A stretch of DNA of 64,000 nt from Paenibacillus_D tarimensis_A (GTDB lineage Bacteria > Bacillota > Bacilli > Paenibacillales > Paenibacillaceae), in contig CP166298.1 of NCBI GenBank assembly GCA_041281825.1, positions 1,860,001-1,924,000 of the forward strand, read 5' to 3'. A model generated the notes under the pieces. The model ran no database searches. It was not told where the DNA came from and worked only from the letters and a program-made list of their open reading frames with translations. Below, one piece after another: positions 62,283-64,000 of this stretch. The first letter of the stretch is position 1; the number at the start of each line of letters is the position of its first letter. A program made the translations under genes and the position numbers.

Positions 62283-63632
62283 CTAGGCCGTTTCCGTTTC
62301 TAGCTTGTTGTTTACCGGCAGAACGAGTTCGAACACGACGTCATACTCCTCATCCGAGAGAATCGTTATGTTTCCGTTGTACTTCTTGACGATTTCGAGC
62401 ACAATCGGAAGCCCGAGTCCGGAATGGGCACGTTCTTTCGTCGTATAACCAGGCGTGAACATAATCCGTTTCTCTTCCTCACTGAGCGCTCTGCCGCGGT
62501 TGCCTACCTTTATGGTCATCATTCCGTCATTCACGGCAATGGAGAAGCGGACGTGACGTTCCCTTTCCGGCAGGAGCCCCGCTTCATCAAATGCATTGTC
62601 GATCAAATTGCCGGCCACCCGTACCAGATCAATTATCTTTAAGGATTGCAGAGATTTCGGGCATTCCGGCAGCTCATAATTGAAGTTGATGCGCTTATCG
62701 GCAGCGATCATTGCTTTGGCCTGAACGAGCGCGGCGATGGCGGAAGACGGAAGTCTGCTGTTCGGATCTTCCGTTGCGTGAATATGGGCGGAAACCTCTT
62801 CAATATAGTGCTTGAGTTGATCGTATTTCTTCATGGAAAGCATGGATGAAATGATCTGGATATGATTCATGAAGTCATGACGCTGTCCGCGGATCGAAGT
62901 CAGCATTTGCATTAAATCGCCGACATAGACGTTTTGAGTCATCCGGATCGCTTCTTCGCGCGTTTTGACGAATAACCGGACCGACATAAGCGTGACGACA
63001 ACGATCATGACCAAACAGATGTAAAAAAGGACGAGCGCCGCGATTTTATATCCGGTATAGTAATTGGTGATCATAAAAAGCGATAGAGTCAATGTTTGGA
63101 TGAAAATCAGCGTGATAAAATGCAGAATCGCCGTATCCTTCGCATCCGTCAAAAATTGGCGAATTTTCTTGGCCGGGTAATAACGTTTGCGCTGAAACAG
63201 CAAGCAAAGCATTGCCACGGCAGCAAAGGCAGGCCACATAAATAGGATCTTGTAGATGGTCGGGCCTCTGAGAATAAGGTCGACATCGATTAATTGGGAA
63301 ATGATAATATATGCTAAGGTGTCGTGCAGAATAACGGCCGTATAAAAGCAAATTTGAATCAGCAGCCTTACTCTGAGATTCAGCTCTTTGAAAAACAACC
63401 GAAGAAAGAAAAAAAACGATATAAGCGAGTTTATGATATGAAAATGGGTGGGTAATGCCAGAAATGTCATGTCCAAATAAATGGAAGAAATGACAGTGAA
63501 CCAAAGGAGGCGCACAAAAAGATGCTCTGTCCGAATACCCCAGAACAGGAATGCGAACCATGCAAAAATATAGGTTTGCGGAATCGATAAAAAGATCAAT
63601 ATATCTAAAGAATGCATTATATATTCCATCAT
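62283..63632 (-). CDS. Membrane sensor histidine kinase with GHKL ATPase (AgrC/CitA-type)
   Basis: The 449-residue protein has about six to seven membrane helices (residues 1-220). A Spo0B/CitA-type dimerisation helix follows with the phospho-acceptor His in RGQRHDFMNHIQIISSM. The GHKL ATPase has VAGNLIDNAFDEA for the N box, KVGNRG for G1 and HSGLGLPIVLEIV for G2. This is the layout of AgrC/NatK-type sensors. No response regulator is seen downstream (the plus-strand neighbour is convergent), so it is an orphan within this window. AAGGAG precedes the ATG pair. Confidence 0.9.
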   Translation of the reverse strand: MMEYIMHSLDILIFLSIPQTYIFAWFAFLFWGIRTEHLFVRLLWFTVISSIYLDMTFLALPTHFHIINSLISFFFFLRLFFKELNLRVRLLIQICFYTAVILHDTLAYIIISQLIDVDLILRGPTIYKILFMWPAFAAVAMLCLLFQRKRYYPAKKIRQFLTDAKDTAILHFITLIFIQTLTLSLFMITNYYTGYKIAALVLFYICLVMIVVVTLMSVRLFVKTREEAIRMTQNVYVGDLMQMLTSIRGQRHDFMNHIQIISSMLSMKKYDQLKHYIEEVSAHIHATEDPNSRLPSSAIAALVQAKAMIAADKRINFNYELPECPKSLQSLKIIDLVRVAGNLIDNAFDEAGLLPERERHVRFSIAVNDGMMTIKVGNRGRALSEEEKRIMFTPGYTTKERAHSGLGLPIVLEIVKKYNGNITILSDEEYDVVFELVLPVNNKLETETA

Positions 63633-63745
63633 TGAGACTCCTTAACATAATCGAAAAAGGATACCGTGGTCCCGGTGTCGAACAAAAAAAGGTGTTATGT
63701 ATACTTTACTTATTTTTTCGTCAGTTGGAAATGATTTTTTTAAAT

Positions 63746-63836
63746 GATAAGAAAGTATAAGTTTCACTACAGGATTTCCAAAGGAAATCCACTTCGTAAG
63801 CGTTCGCTTATACAAGCTTATCTTTCATCGCGAAAC
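63746..63836. repeat. Palindromic GATAAG element, copy 2
   Basis: The arms GATAAGAAAGTATAAG (63746-63761) and CTTATACAAGCTTATC (63807-63822) are followed by TTTCATCGCGAAAC. The loop again starts TTTCAC but is 39 bases longer than in copy 1 and holds its own hairpin, GGATTTCC-AAA-GGAAATCC. It accounts for much of the gap between 63633 and 63941. Confidence 0.75.
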
Positions 63837-63941
63837 GATATTGCCTAAGTCAATGACGGCGGCAACCGTTTCTGCTTGAATCTTCAAACCAGGATGGACG
63901 ACAATAGTTACCAATTATCGATGAAAGCTGAGGAGAAGACA

Positions 63942-64000
63942 ATGATTCCGACGGACCCGGAGCAGGAGACACTGACCAAACATGAAATCATCCTGAAATA
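63942..64000 (+). CDS. Start of a gene cut by the window edge
   Basis: ATG 63942 follows AGGAGAAGACA. The visible 19 residues (MIPTDPEQETLTKHEIILK) run off the window in an open frame. The LTKHEIIL start recalls the N-terminus of YtoI-type CBS/DRTGG-domain regulators, but this is too short to assign. Confidence 0.5.
   Translation, partial: MIPTDPEQETLTKHEIILK

Overview
The window is from a spore-forming Firmicute of the Paenibacillaceae (Paenibacillus or Cohnella type), judged from its gene content. It has roughly balanced GC, strong AGGAGG ribosome binding sites, many TTG and GTG starts, and an unusually dense set of sporulation and spore-coat genes. No rRNA, tRNA, CRISPR array, prophage or recognisable transposase was seen.

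Layout. Positions 1-2.4 kb hold a PLP aminotransferase and a DUF2161 nuclease-fold protein. From 2.5 to 13.1 kb lie prkA, spoVR and yhbH, three sporulation genes that are often adjacent but here are separated by an AT-rich block of small genes (4.6-6.0 kb), a broken transglutaminase gene, a KinB-like sensor kinase and an FAD-dependent oxidoreductase. From 13.4 to 24.9 kb are sbcDC, a GGDEF-EAL protein, yunC, the methionine-salvage pair mtnKA and small conserved genes. From 24.9 to 30.2 kb is the complete sufCDSUB iron-sulfur assembly operon. From 30.3 to 39.0 kb are an NlpC/P60 lipoprotein, two HD-GYP genes (one frameshifted), a moaD-moaE fusion divergent from moaA, a YunD-like phosphatase and the radical SAM protein YfkAB. 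From 39.2 to 41.7 kb are ytvI and cotJABC. From 42.0 to 48.8 kb are a two-gene acyl-CoA dehydratase activase locus and a cardiolipin synthase. From 48.9 to 53.5 kb is a spoVA cluster resembling spoVA2mob (DUF1657, DUF421, spoVAC, spoVAD, spoVAE) with a methyltransferase and a HAD phosphatase. From 53.6 to 60.3 kb is one operon of five paralogous YheC/YheD ATP-grasp genes plus a GNAT acetyltransferase, divergent from a DUF445 (YheB-like) gene. The window closes with a GHKL sensor kinase and the start of a further gene.

How the genes fit together. Most of the window serves spore formation: forespore and mother-cell functions (PrkA, YhbH, SpoVR, YtvI), coat (CotJ, YheC/D), dipicolinate channel (SpoVA) and the sensor that could feed the phosphorelay (KinB-like). 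Fe-S assembly, Moco synthesis, methionine salvage and DNA repair are housekeeping.

The most unusual content is intergenic. A short hairpin repeat ending in a Shine-Dalgarno sequence occurs at six loci. At four of them (aminotransferase, yunD, cotJ and the activase genes) it lies directly before a gene and supplies or nearly supplies the ribosome binding site. It forms a tandem array in front of cotJA and is inserted inside a larger palindromic element. Three other structured repeat families occur twice each. Several starts were moved downstream of the longest reading frame because the apparent ATG lies inside one of these repeats.
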